This document shows, one piece after another, positions 19,378-28,581 of a stretch of 64,000 nucleotides of DNA (position 1 is its first letter; every line of letters starts with the position of its first letter). Source of the stretch: Daejeonella sp. (GTDB lineage: Bacteria > Bacteroidota > Bacteroidia > Sphingobacteriales > Sphingobacteriaceae); contig NZ_JAFEIG010000020.1 of assembly GCF_017495225.1 (NCBI RefSeq), positions 496,001 to 560,000 on the forward strand, in the 5' to 3' direction. The position numbers were made by a program, and so were the translations under genes. The notes beneath the pieces were generated by a model. The model ran no database searches. It had not been told where the DNA came from and saw nothing but the letters and a program-made list of their open reading frames with translations.

Positions 19378-19937
19378 GAGACGAAGTAAATAAAGCTTTA
19401 GAAATACTAAAAAACGGAGGTTTAATTCTTTACCCAACCGATACTATTTGGGGAATTGGATGTGATGCAACAAATGCAGAAGCTGTTGAGAAGATTTTTA
19501 AACTCAAAGGTAGATCAGAGGAAAAAAGCATGATTGTTTTATTAGAAAACGACAATAAGCTTCAAAGTTATGTAAGAGAGGTGCCTGAAATTGCTTATGA
19601 CCTTATTGAATATGCTGAAAATCCATTAACAATAATTTATTCTGGAGCGAAAAATCTAGCAACAAATGTTATCACTAAGGATGGCAGTATAGGCATAAGG
19701 ATTGTAAAGCATGATTTTTGTGAGCAATTAATACAAAGATTTAAAAAACCTATCATTTCCACATCGGCAAATGTTAGTGGCGAAGCTTCACCTGCCAATT
19801 TTAGCGAAATAAGTGATACCATAAAGCAAGGGGTTGATTATGTGGTTGATTGGGAGCAGGATAGCATGACAAAAAAGAAATCATCAACCATTATGAAACT
19901 CGAACCTGGAGGTTTATTTTCATTCATTAGAAAATAA
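19371..19937 (+). CDS. tsaC: L-threonylcarbamoyladenylate synthase, TsaC/Sua5/YrdC family
   Basis: The 188-residue YrdC-fold protein makes threonylcarbamoyl-AMP from threonine, bicarbonate and ATP, the first step of t6A37 modification of ANN-decoding tRNAs. The nucleotide-binding start GGLILYPTDTIWGIGCDA and the KLKGRSEEKSMIVLL block are diagnostic, with ISTSANVSGEASP near 125-140. The single-domain length matches TsaC/YrdC rather than Sua5 (about 340). It overlaps the glycosyltransferase gene by seven bases. YciO-type paralogs are hard to rule out. Two other tRNA-processing genes (cca, miaA) lie just downstream. Confidence 0.87.
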   Translation: MLRDEVNKALEILKNGGLILYPTDTIWGIGCDATNAEAVEKIFKLKGRSEEKSMIVLLENDNKLQSYVREVPEIAYDLIEYAENPLTIIYSGAKNLATNVITKDGSIGIRIVKHDFCEQLIQRFKKPIISTSANVSGEASPANFSEISDTIKQGVDYVVDWEQDSMTKKKSSTIMKLEPGGLFSFIRK

Positions 19938-20073
19938 GTGTTTAATCAGAATTTTAGCATTAATTTTTAATAAAAATTGCAATAATATGTAGTCCTTTGC
20001 GGATGAAATTAAGGCTTGATAAATCTGGCCTATCGATCCCCATCTCCTATCATAGAGATACGATCCATAATTT

Positions 20074-21477
20074 ATGAAAGAACATTTACAACATCCCATA
20101 TTTAAAAAACTTAGCATTCTAGCTGAAGAATCGAAGACCGAAATATATGTCATTGGGGGCTTTGTAAGAGACCTTTTTCTCAATAGACCATCTAAAGATA
20201 TCGATATACTGGTTATTGGAAATGGAATTCAATTTGCTGAGGCAGCTGGCAAATTATTGCATACTAAAGTCTCAGTTTTTAAAAACTTTGGAACAGCCAT
20301 GCTAAAATATGACGATCTCGAAATAGAGTTTGTTGGTGCCAGAAAAGAGTCTTATCGTGCCGAATCTCGAAAACCAATTGTTGAGAATGGTACACTTGAA
20401 GATGACCAAAAACGTCGTGATTTTAGCATAAATGCAATGGCATTGGGATTAAACAAGGATAATTTTGGGATTCTTTTAGATCCATTTGAAGGAATTCATG
20501 ATCTTAACAATAAACTTATACGTACACCTTTAAATCCGATTGAAACTTTTTCTGATGATCCTCTGAGAATGTTAAGGGCAATAAGATTTGCTACTCAACT
20601 AAATTTCACAATTCATCAAGAGGCTATTGAGGCAATCAAAAAGAACTGTAACAGGATTAAAATTGTCTCGCCCGAAAGAATTACGGATGAACTGAATAAA
20701 ATTATTCTGGCAACAAAACCTTCTACAGGTTTCATTTATTTGTTTGATACGGGACTCTTACGTGAGATATTCCCACAAATGGCTGATCTTCATGGTGTAG
20801 ACATTATTGATGGAAAAGGACATAAAGACAATTTTTATCATACCCTACAAGTTTTAGATAATTTATCAGAAAATACTAATGACCTTTGGCTGAGATGGGC
20901 TGCCATTTTACATGATATTGCCAAACCTGCTACAAAACGCTTTGAGCCTGGCCATGGATGGACATTTCATGGGCATGAAGACCGTGGAGCGCGGATGGTG
21001 CCTAAAATATTTGCACAGCTCAAGCTCCCTTTAAATGAAAAGATGAAGTTGGTACAGAAGTTGGTACAATTACACTTGAGGCCAATAGTTTTAGCTCAAG
21101 ACGTGGTTACCGACTCTGCAGTGAGACGTTTATTATTCGAAGCTGGAGAAGAAATAGATAGCTTAATGTTACTATGCAATGCTGATGTAACCACAAAAAA
21201 CGAATATAAAGTAAAGAAATACCGTCGTAATTTTGATCTTGTAAAACAAAAATTAAAGGATGTAGAGGAAAGTGATCAGCTTAGAAACTGGCAACCTCCT
21301 GTTAGTGGTGAAGACATTATGAAGGCTTTTAATTTAAGCGCAGGCAAAAGTGTTGGAATCATTAAAAATCAAATTAGAGAAGCCATTCTTGAAGGAGAAA
21401 TAAAAAACTCAAGAGAGGAGGCTTATGAATTTATGATACAAAAAGGCAGAGATCTCGGACTAATTCCAATTGAGTAA
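20074..21477 (+). CDS. cca: CCA tRNA nucleotidyltransferase with HD domain
   Basis: The protein has 467 residues. The class II nucleotidyltransferase head has VIGGFVRDLFL and the metal-binding DIDILVIG, followed by RRDFSINAMAL and the arm DDPLRMLRAIRFATQL. The C-terminal half carries an HD phosphohydrolase domain (LHDIAKPATKRFEPGHGWTFHGHE). The protein adds or repairs the CCA end of tRNAs; the tRNA genes in this window lack an encoded CCA, so this activity is required. The HD domain suggests an additional phosphatase or cyclic phosphodiesterase activity. A poly(A) polymerase role cannot be excluded by sequence alone. Confidence 0.9.
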   Translation: MKEHLQHPIFKKLSILAEESKTEIYVIGGFVRDLFLNRPSKDIDILVIGNGIQFAEAAGKLLHTKVSVFKNFGTAMLKYDDLEIEFVGARKESYRAESRKPIVENGTLEDDQKRRDFSINAMALGLNKDNFGILLDPFEGIHDLNNKLIRTPLNPIETFSDDPLRMLRAIRFATQLNFTIHQEAIEAIKKNCNRIKIVSPERITDELNKIILATKPSTGFIYLFDTGLLREIFPQMADLHGVDIIDGKGHKDNFYHTLQVLDNLSENTNDLWLRWAAILHDIAKPATKRFEPGHGWTFHGHEDRGARMVPKIFAQLKLPLNEKMKLVQKLVQLHLRPIVLAQDVVTDSAVRRLLFEAGEEIDSLMLLCNADVTTKNEYKVKKYRRNFDLVKQKLKDVEESDQLRNWQPPVSGEDIMKAFNLSAGKSVGIIKNQIREAILEGEIKNSREEAYEFMIQKGRDLGLIPIE

Positions 21478-21529
21478 ATAAAGATTAACACAAAATTTCA
21501 ATAAAAATCACAAACTTCTTTTCAAATAG

Positions 21530-21537
21530 TATTTTTG
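21530..21537 (+). promoter_or_regulatory. -7 promoter element
   Basis: TATTTTTG is exact for TAnnTTTG and lies 21 bases before the ATG at 21559, in a 81-base gap after cca. Confidence 0.5.
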
Positions 21538-21558
21538 TAAAATATTTAGAATAAAAAA

Positions 21559-22197
21559 ATGGCAATTTATAGATTTAAGGTTTCTTTTGAGGACTATGAT
21601 GATATTGAGAGAGATATAGATATCAAATCAAATCAGACATTTGAAGACCTCCATCGTGCTATCCACCAATCAACAGGATATAATCCTGAATTATCGTCCT
21701 CATTTTATGTGAGTAATGATCAATGGAAAAAAAGCGAAGAAATTGCCTTCCTACCCAACCAACGCAAAATAAACAATGGTGTAGCTAGCATGGAAAACTC
21801 CAAGCTAAGTAATTTTATAGATGATCCTCATCAAAAGTTCTATTATACCTATAATTTCGATAGACCATATGATTTTCATGTTGAACTAGTTAAAATCCTT
21901 CTTGAAGAGGAATCAGGAAAGACCTATCCATGCGTATTTAGAAGTCTTGGAGAAGCACCCAAAATGGCGGGAAGCATCATTATACCTCCGGTGGCAAAAG
22001 CAGCTATTTCTGATGATTTTGATTTCCTAAATGAACTAGATTTTCAACCAGAAGACACAGAAGATCTAGAAGAGATGACTGAAATGGGTATAAATAGTGC
22101 ATCTGAAGATGAAGAAGATGAAAAAGATGAATTCATGGATGAGTTTTCTGATGATGATTCTTATGATTCTGAAGATATCCAAAAGGACGATTATTAA
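21559..22197 (+). CDS. PRiA4/IS1096-passenger-like domain protein with acidic tail
   Basis: The protein has 212 residues. The first 150 residues have the ubiquitin-like pattern of the plasmid pRiA4b ORF-3 / IS1096 passenger family (YRFKVSFEDYDDIERDIDI, then FEDLHRAIHQSTGY near 28-41). The last 50 residues are an almost uninterrupted acidic tail of Asp, Glu and Ser, likely disordered. Its function is unknown; the family name comes from carriage by mobile elements, but there is no transposase here. It is followed after 28 bases by miaA and probably shares its transcript. I would not assign a role. Confidence 0.75.
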   Translation: MAIYRFKVSFEDYDDIERDIDIKSNQTFEDLHRAIHQSTGYNPELSSSFYVSNDQWKKSEEIAFLPNQRKINNGVASMENSKLSNFIDDPHQKFYYTYNFDRPYDFHVELVKILLEEESGKTYPCVFRSLGEAPKMAGSIIIPPVAKAAISDDFDFLNELDFQPEDTEDLEEMTEMGINSASEDEEDEKDEFMDEFSDDDSYDSEDIQKDDY

Positions 22198-22225
22198 TAT
22201 CTAATCGCCAAATAGCGCTTTACCA

Positions 22226-23125
22226 ATGAATAAAACACTAATTATAATTGCAGGTCCTACTGCAATTGGTAAAACAGCATTGGCGATTAAATTAGCTCAA
22301 CACTATAAAACGGAGATAATTTCTGCCGATTCAAGGCAGTTTTACAAGGAAATGAGCATTGGTACTGCCAAGCCATCGATAGAAGAGCTAAAAGCTGCAA
22401 AGCATCATCTAATCGATAGTCATTCCGTTTTGAATCAATTCAATGCAGGCGATTTTGAAAATGAATCCATAAAAATAATTAATGAATTATTTATTAATCA
22501 TAATGAAGTTATTATGGTTGGTGGCTCCGGTTTATTCATAAATGCCGTTTGTTATGGCTTTGATCCCCTACCCGTAGCATCTGAGGAAGTGAGAGAAAAA
22601 TTGAATAAACAATTCGAAGAAAATGGAATCACTTTTCTACAAGATAAATTAAAGTCCATTGATCCTGAATATTTTGCTCAAGTAGATAGAAATAACCCAC
22701 AACGAATAATTAGGGCTTTAGAAGTCTACGAAAGTACAGGTAAGACATTTTCATCATTACGTACTAATAACAAAAAACAAAGGCCATTTAATATTATTAA
22801 AATCGGCTTAAATAGCGATCGGGAAGAATTATATCAGCGGATAAATTTACGTGTAGATGAAATGGTTAAAAATGGTTTGTTTGAAGAAGTTGAAAGCCTA
22901 AAAACTTACCAGCATTTAAATGCCTTAAATACCGTAGGTTATTCAGAAATATTTGATTTCTTGGATGGTAAATGTAGTCGTGAAGAGGCTATCGAAAAGA
23001 TAAAACAAAATACCAGAAGATTTGCTAAAAGGCAATTAACTTGGTTCAATAAATCAGATGATATTAAATGGTTTAATCCAAATCAATTTGAGGCTATTAT
23101 TCAGTATCTGAATTCCATCCATTAG
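22226..23125 (+). CDS. miaA: tRNA dimethylallyltransferase
   Basis: The 299-residue MiaA transfers a dimethylallyl group to N6 of A37 in tRNAs reading UNN codons. The P-loop AGPTAIGKTALA lies at 8-19, the DSRQFY motif with the catalytic Asp follows near 36-41, and GGSGLFINAV and PQRIIRALEVYESTGK are the standard MiaA motifs. With TsaC and CCA-adding enzyme upstream, this stretch is rich in tRNA maturation genes. Its 3' end overlaps the convergent potassium-channel gene by 29 bases. Confidence 0.95.
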   Translation: MNKTLIIIAGPTAIGKTALAIKLAQHYKTEIISADSRQFYKEMSIGTAKPSIEELKAAKHHLIDSHSVLNQFNAGDFENESIKIINELFINHNEVIMVGGSGLFINAVCYGFDPLPVASEEVREKLNKQFEENGITFLQDKLKSIDPEYFAQVDRNNPQRIIRALEVYESTGKTFSSLRTNNKKQRPFNIIKIGLNSDREELYQRINLRVDEMVKNGLFEEVESLKTYQHLNALNTVGYSEIFDFLDGKCSREEAIEKIKQNTRRFAKRQLTWFNKSDDIKWFNPNQFEAIIQYLNSIH

Positions 23126-23798
23126 AATCTTGAACCCTCGGTGCGAAAAAGTTAAAGAATAAGAAAAGAAAAGATATCGTACTGATTATCTGAAGCATAA
23201 CTAATATTTTACCCGTCTCGTTTATTGGATAAAAATCGCCATAACCAATAGTAACTCCTGTTATAAAGCTAAAATACAATGCATCTACCCAGCTGTTAAT
23301 GGGCATATTAAGATAATTTCCTGCAGCATATATCACTCCAAAAGAGGCTATCAATTCAAAGAAATTAAAAAATAATAGAATAACAGACCTGTTAATCAGT
23401 TTCTCTCTATTATGCTCTGGTAAAAAAATCTTATAGAAAACATACAAAAAAGTCTCTAAAAGCAGATAAATATTGAAAATATATAGCCATTGATGGTGCC
23501 AAACACTATAGTAAAGCATAATAAATGGCAATATTGTTTTAAAAACAATATATAATTCAGTATAAATCTTTCTTGATTGAATAGTCAGGTTTCTGGTCAG
23601 CACTTTAATATAAATTCCAGGAAATAGAAGCTTAGAAGTAACTAAAAACAATCGGAATAAGCGCTCAATACCAAAATCTTGATAATGAGAATTCTCCCAT
23701 ACATTTTTAATTTCTTTGAAGTAATGGCTTGAGGGAGGCGATTTGACCTTATCACGATCCTGAGTTCCAAAAACCAATTTCTTGAAATGTTTTCTCAA
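23097..23798 (-). CDS. Two-pore-domain-like potassium channel family protein, TTG start
   Basis: The protein has 233 residues. Four to five hydrophobic segments lie between about 85 and 225; the pore loop has FSFITGVTIGYGDFYP with the selectivity filter TIGYGD at 183-188, preceded by a pore helix and followed by an inner helix (GKILVMLQIISTISFLFLFF). The only start codon at the N-terminus is TTG at 23798, directly after the TAA of DUF3467, so translation should be coupled. The next in-frame ATG would remove about 90 residues. No regulatory RCK domain is present. The 3' end overlaps miaA by 29 bases on the opposite strand. Confidence 0.8.
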   Translation of the reverse strand: MRKHFKKLVFGTQDRDKVKSPPSSHYFKEIKNVWENSHYQDFGIERLFRLFLVTSKLLFPGIYIKVLTRNLTIQSRKIYTELYIVFKTILPFIMLYYSVWHHQWLYIFNIYLLLETFLYVFYKIFLPEHNREKLINRSVILLFFNFFELIASFGVIYAAGNYLNMPINSWVDALYFSFITGVTIGYGDFYPINETGKILVMLQIISTISFLFLFFNFFAPRVQDSNGWNSDTE

Positions 23799-24113
23799 TT
23801 AAGCTTGTGCTGTTGGTCCTCCAAAATTCATTGGAATACCAGGTTGACCTTCATTTATTTTAATACGACCATTAATAGCCTCAAATTTTTCTATATTCTC
23901 TTCAAGAGCAATTAAAAATCGTTTTGCATGCTCTGGGGTTAGAACAATTCTTGATTTCACGCGTGCTTTAGGCACCCCAGGCATTACCCTAATAAAATCT
24001 AAAACAAATTCGGTGTTAGAATGTGTGATTACAGCTAGATTTGAGTAAATTCCTTCTGCAACCTCTTCAGAAAGCTCAATATTTAATTGATTATCGATAT
24101 TATTTTCTTCCAT
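23799..24113 (-). CDS. DUF3467 protein
   Basis: A 104-residue protein with the DUF3467 pattern: IYSNLAVITHSNTEFVLDFI, then PGVPKARVKSRIVLTPEHAKRFLIAL. The fold is unknown to me and no function is established for the family. It is a small, soluble, acidic-start protein with no signal peptide. Its stop codon abuts the TTG start of the channel gene, so the two form a pair. It begins 41 bases downstream of the rpoC terminator. Confidence 0.8.
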   Translation of the reverse strand: MEENNIDNQLNIELSEEVAEGIYSNLAVITHSNTEFVLDFIRVMPGVPKARVKSRIVLTPEHAKRFLIALEENIEKFEAINGRIKINEGQPGIPMNFGGPTAQA

Positions 24114-24153
24114 AGTATAAAGTTATGAATTATGGACCTATTTTTTGTAAAAT

Positions 24154-24186
24154 AAAAAAGTCCTTCTTTTTCAGAAGGACTTTTTT
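24154..24186 (-). terminator. Terminator of the rpoB-rpoC transcript
   Basis: A stem AGTCCTTCT / AGAAGGACT with a short TTTTC loop is flanked by A and T runs. On the minus strand it lies 18 bases after the rpoC stop codon. The hairpin is symmetric, so it could also act on the plus strand. Confidence 0.9.
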
Positions 24187-24203
24187 ATTAAAATTAATGA
24201 GGA

Positions 24204-27200
24204 TTAAGCCTCTACTTCTTCTTGTTTAGAAGCTAGTAATTTATCGTATTCTTCTTGAGAACCAACGATGATACGCTCGTACTGACGTAATCCAGTTCCT
24301 GAAGGAATTAGGTGACCAACGATCACATTCTCTTTCAAGCCTAATAGATTATCACGCTTTCCGCTGATTGCTGCCTCATTCAATACTTTGGTAGTTTCCT
24401 GGAAGGAAGCCGCAGAGATGAACGATTTAGTTCCTAATGAAGCACGGGTAATACCCTGCAACATTTGGCTTGAAGTAGCTGCGATAGCATCACGAGTTTC
24501 AACAAGCTTCATATCCTTACGCTTAAGAACTGAATTTTCATCTCTTAATTTACGTACAGAAATAATTTGACCAGGTTTCAAATTAGTAGATTCACCTGGA
24601 TCAACTACCACTCGTTTATCATAGATTTCATCATTTTCTAATTGGAAATCCCAACGATCAACCAATTCCTTTTCAAGGAAACGAGTATCACCGGCATCTT
24701 CAATCATAACTTTCTGCATCATCTGGTGAACGATAGTCTCGAAGTGTTTATCATTAATCTTCACACCTTGCAAACGGTAAACTTCCTGAATACCATTAAC
24801 TAAGTATTCTTGAACTGCTGCTGGTCCTTTGATTGACAAGATATCAGCAGGAGAAATTGAACCATCAGACAATGGCATACCTGCTTTTACGAAGTCGTTA
24901 TCTTGTACAAGGATGTGCTTAGACAATGGTACAAGGTATTTCTTAACTTGACCATCTTTCGACTCGATAGACATTTCACGATTACCACGCTTAACACCAC
25001 CTAAGGTTACAACACCATCGATTTCTGTTACAACAGCTGGATTTGATGGATTACGTGCTTCGAATAATTCAGTTACACGAGGTAAACCACCGGTGATATC
25101 TCTAGTTTTACCAGTTGAACGAGGAATCTTAGCAATAATCTGACCGATTTTTACTTTTTCATTCTCTTCCACTGCAATGTGAGCCCCTACTGGGATGTTA
25201 TAACCTTTGATACCATTACCTTTTTTATCCGCTACACGAATAACAGGGTTTTTGGTTTTATCACGAGTGTCAATAATAACTTTTTCTCTGTGTCCAGTTT
25301 GCTCATCCGATTCTTCACGGAAGGTAACACCCTCAATGATTGCTTCAAATTCAGCTTTACCTTCAAATTCAGAGATAATAACCGCATTATATGGATCCCA
25401 GCTACAAATTTTGTCGCCTTTAGAAATCTTAGCTCCATCCTTAACGTACAGATATGCACCATAAGGAATGTTATTCGACATGATCATTTTGTTAGTACCT
25501 GGCTCAACGATACGGAATTCACCTGAACGTCCTAAAACAACCTCAAGAGTTCCTTCTGGAGTTTCGTGACTTACAGTTCTAACGTTTTCAAACTCAATAA
25601 CACCATCAAACTTAGCATTGATTTGTGATTCAGCAGCAATGTTAGATGCAGTACCACCCACGTGGAAGGTACGTAATGTTAACTGTGTTCCTGGCTCCCC
25701 AATAGATTGAGCAGCAATTACACCAACAGCCTCACCCATTTGCACACGCTTACCTGTTGCAAGGTTACGTCCGTAGCAAAGAGCACAAACACCACGCTTA
25801 CTTTCGCAAGTAAGTACTGAACGAATCTCAATTCCCTCAAGAGGTGAATTTTCAATTTTTACAGCAACATCTTCCTCAATATCTTCACCAGCAGAAACTA
25901 ATAATTCATTAGTTAGTGGATCATATACATCATGTAAGCTGGTTCTACCTAAAATTCTGTCGTATAAAGGTTCAACAATATCTTCATTATCCTTTAATGC
26001 AGTGGTATAGATTCCTCTTAGTGTGCCACAATCAGGCTCACCCACGATCATATCTTGGGCAACATCATGTAAACGACGAGTTAAGTAACCAGCATCGGCA
26101 GTCTTTAATGCTGTATCCGCCAAACCTTTACGAGCACCGTGTGTAGAGATAAAGTACTCTAATACAGATAGTCCCTCTTTAAAGTTCGATAAGATAGGGT
26201 TTTCAATAATTTCACCACCTGAACCAGATTTTTGAGGCTTAGCCATCAAACCACGCATTCCGCAAAGCTGACGAATCTGCTCCTTAGAACCACGAGCTCC
26301 AGAGTCAAGCATCATATAAACCGAATTGAAGCCTTGATTATCGCTCGAAAGCTGGTTCATCACATTGGCTGTAAGTCGGTTATTGATACGAGTCCAGATA
26401 TCAATAATTTGATTGTAACGCTCGTTGTTGGTAATGAATCCCATATTATAGTTATTCATTACTTCTTCAACTTCCTTGGTTGCCTGCTCAATTAAGTGCG
26501 ACTTTTCTGCAGGAATGTTTAGATCCTGAAGGTTGAATGAAAGACCACCTTGGAATGCCATTTGGAAACCTAATTCCTTGATATCATCAAGAAACTGTGC
26601 TGCACGTGCCATACCAGTGTTTTTTACAACATCACCAATAATGTCACGAAGAGATTTCTTAGTAAGCAATTCATTGATATAACCTACTTCTTCTGGAACT
26701 CTTTGATTAAAGAGAACACGTCCAACAGTAGTTTCAATAATTTTCTTAACTAAACTTCCATCTTTTTCTTTTACAAAACCCTTAACCTTGATAAAGGCAT
26801 GAAGGTCAATTTTACGCTCATTATAAGCGATAATAACCTCTTCAGGAGAATAGAAAGTTTGATCTTGACCTAATACAACACGAGTTTCATCAGTTCTACG
26901 GCCTTTAGTAATATAGTAAAGACCCAAAACCATGTCTTGTGAAGGTACTGTGATTGGAGTACCATTTGCAGGGTTTAAGATATTATGTGATGCAAGCATT
27001 AACATTTGGGCTTCCAAAATTGCTGCATTACCTAATGGTAAATGCACCGCCATCTGGTCACCGTCAAAATCCGCATTAAATGCCGTACATACTAATGGGT
27101 GTAATTGAATTGCTTTACCTTCCACCAATTTCGGTTGGAAAGACTGAATACCTAAACGGTGTAATGTAGGAGCACGGTTTAATAAAACTGGGTGACCTTT

Positions 27201-28490
27201 CAATACATTCTCTAGAATATCCCAAACGATTGGATCTTTACGATCTACAATCTTTTTAGCAGATTTTACAGTTTTAACCACTCCTCTTTCAATCATTTTA
27301 CGAATGATGAATGGTTTGAACAGCTCGGCTGCCATATCTTTAGGTAAACCGCACTCATGCAATTTCAAGTTCGGACCCACAACAATTACGGAACGTGCTG
27401 AATAATCCACACGCTTACCTAATAAGTTTTGACGGAAACGACCTTGCTTACCTTTCAGAATATCTGAAAGAGATTTTAATGCACGATTACCTTCAGTTTT
27501 AACAGCATTTACTTTACGTGAATTGTCGAATAATGAATCTACAGATTCCTGAAGCATACGCTTCTCGTTACGTAAAATTACCTCTGGAGCCTTAATCTCA
27601 ATCAAACGCTTCAAACGGTTATTACGAATAATAACACGACGGTAAAGATCATTTAAATCTGAAGTAGCGAAACGACCACCTTCCAATGGAACTAATGGAC
27701 GTAATTCTGGTGGAATAACCGGAACGATTTTAACAATCATCCACTCCGGACTATTCTCAATTCTTGTATTTGCACCACGGAAAGCTTCAACAACCTGAAG
27801 TCGTTTTAAAGCCTCTGTTTTACGTTGCTGTGATGTTTCAGTATCAGCTTGATGACGAAGATCATAAGATTGCTGATCAAGGTCTAAGCGACCTAAAAGA
27901 TCCTGCAATGCCTCAGCACCCATCTTAGCAATGAATTTCTGAGGGTCATTATCATCCAGATATTGGTTTTCCTTTGGTAAGGTATCTAGGATATCTAAAT
28001 ACTCTTCTTCTGTAAGGAAGTCCATTTTTTGAATACCATCAGCCTCTTTCAAGCCTGGTTGAATTACTACATAACGCTCGTAGTAAATGATTAAATCAAG
28101 CTTTTTAGTAGGTAAACCTAATAAATAACCAATTTTATTCGGTAATGAACGGAAATACCAAATGTGTGCTACAGGAACCACAAGATTAATGTGTCCCATA
28201 CGCTCACGACGTACTTTCTTTTCAGTTACTTCAACACCACAACGATCGCAGACAATACCTTTATAACGAATACGCTTGTATTTTCCGCAATGACATTCGT
28301 AATCCTTCACGGGACCGAAAATACGCTCGCAGAATAAGCCATCACGCTCAGGTTTGTAAGTCCGGTAGTTGATAGTTTCCGGCTTTAACACTTCACCACT
28401 TGAACGCTCCAAAATAGATTCTGGAGAAGCCAAACTAATGGTTATCGAAGTGAAATTACTTTTAATTTTATTATCTTTCTTGTAAGACAT
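24204..28490 (-). CDS. rpoC: RNA polymerase beta' subunit
   Basis: The 1428-residue largest subunit of RNA polymerase. The N-terminal zinc ribbon has [20 protein letters not shown] (about 70-90). The active site is [12 protein letters not shown] with three Mg-binding aspartates. A second zinc cluster is seen in [16 protein letters not shown] near 890-905, and the bridge/trigger region has the typical [18 protein letters not shown]. The size is near the E. coli subunit (1407). It is downstream of rpoB and closed by a strong terminator. Confidence 0.97.
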   Translation of the reverse strand: MSYKKDNKIKSNFTSITISLASPESILERSSGEVLKPETINYRTYKPERDGLFCERIFGPVKDYECHCGKYKRIRYKGIVCDRCGVEVTEKKVRRERMGHINLVVPVAHIWYFRSLPNKIGYLLGLPTKKLDLIIYYERYVVIQPGLKEADGIQKMDFLTEEEYLDILDTLPKENQYLDDNDPQKFIAKMGAEALQDLLGRLDLDQQSYDLRHQADTETSQQRKTEALKRLQVVEAFRGANTRIENSPEWMIVKIVPVIPPELRPLVPLEGGRFATSDLNDLYRRVIIRNNRLKRLIEIKAPEVILRNEKRMLQESVDSLFDNSRKVNAVKTEGNRALKSLSDILKGKQGRFRQNLLGKRVDYSARSVIVVGPNLKLHECGLPKDMAAELFKPFIIRKMIERGVVKTVKSAKKIVDRKDPIVWDILENVLKGHPVLLNRAPTLHRLGIQSFQPKLVEGKAIQLHPLVCTAFNADFDGDQMAVHLPLGNAAILEAQMLMLASHNILNPANGTPITVPSQDMVLGLYYITKGRRTDETRVVLGQDQTFYSPEEVIIAYNERKIDLHAFIKVKGFVKEKDGSLVKKIIETTVGRVLFNQRVPEEVGYINELLTKKSLRDIIGDVVKNTGMARAAQFLDDIKELGFQMAFQGGLSFNLQDLNIPAEKSHLIEQATKEVEEVMNNYNMGFITNNERYNQIIDIWTRINNRLTANVMNQLSSDNQGFNSVYMMLDSGARGSKEQIRQLCGMRGLMAKPQKSGSGGEIIENPILSNFKEGLSVLEYFISTHGARKGLADTALKTADAGYLTRRLHDVAQDMIVGEPDCGTLRGIYTTALKDNEDIVEPLYDRILGRTSLHDVYDPLTNELLVSAGEDIEEDVAVKIENSPLEGIEIRSVLTCESKRGVCALCYGRNLATGKRVQMGEAVGVIAAQSIGEPGTQLTLRTFHVGGTASNIAAESQINAKFDGVIEFENVRTVSHETPEGTLEVVLGRSGEFRIVEPGTNKMIMSNNIPYGAYLYVKDGAKISKGDKICSWDPYNAVIISEFEGKAEFEAIIEGVTFREESDEQTGHREKVIIDTRDKTKNPVIRVADKKGNGIKGYNIPVGAHIAVEENEKVKIGQIIAKIPRSTGKTRDITGGLPRVTELFEARNPSNPAVVTEIDGVVTLGGVKRGNREMSIESKDGQVKKYLVPLSKHILVQDNDFVKAGMPLSDGSISPADILSIKGPAAVQEYLVNGIQEVYRLQGVKINDKHFETIVHQMMQKVMIEDAGDTRFLEKELVDRWDFQLENDEIYDKRVVVDPGESTNLKPGQIISVRKLRDENSVLKRKDMKLVETRDAIAATSSQMLQGITRASLGTKSFISAASFQETTKVLNEAAISGKRDNLLGLKENVIVGHLIPSGTGLRQYERIIVGSQEEYDKLLASKQEEVEA

Positions 28491-28581
28491 ATCTCTTTAT
28501 AAGTTTAAAGATGAAAGCTGAAAACGAAATTTAATACGGTATTTCACGTTTTTTAAATTCCCCTTTCGGCTCTCTTCTTAA

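Noticed and set aside
19938..20073. Possible regulatory RNA in the 136-base gap before cca
   Set aside because: Only weak, non-nested pairing is seen and no conserved riboswitch core.
21559..22197. Insertion-sequence remnant
   Set aside because: The PRiA4/IS1096-passenger-like name comes from other contexts; there is no transposase or terminal inverted repeat.
25179..26495. Open frames on the plus strand within rpoC
   Set aside because: They lie in full antisense to a conserved essential gene, have no promoter or start context and no recognisable domain.
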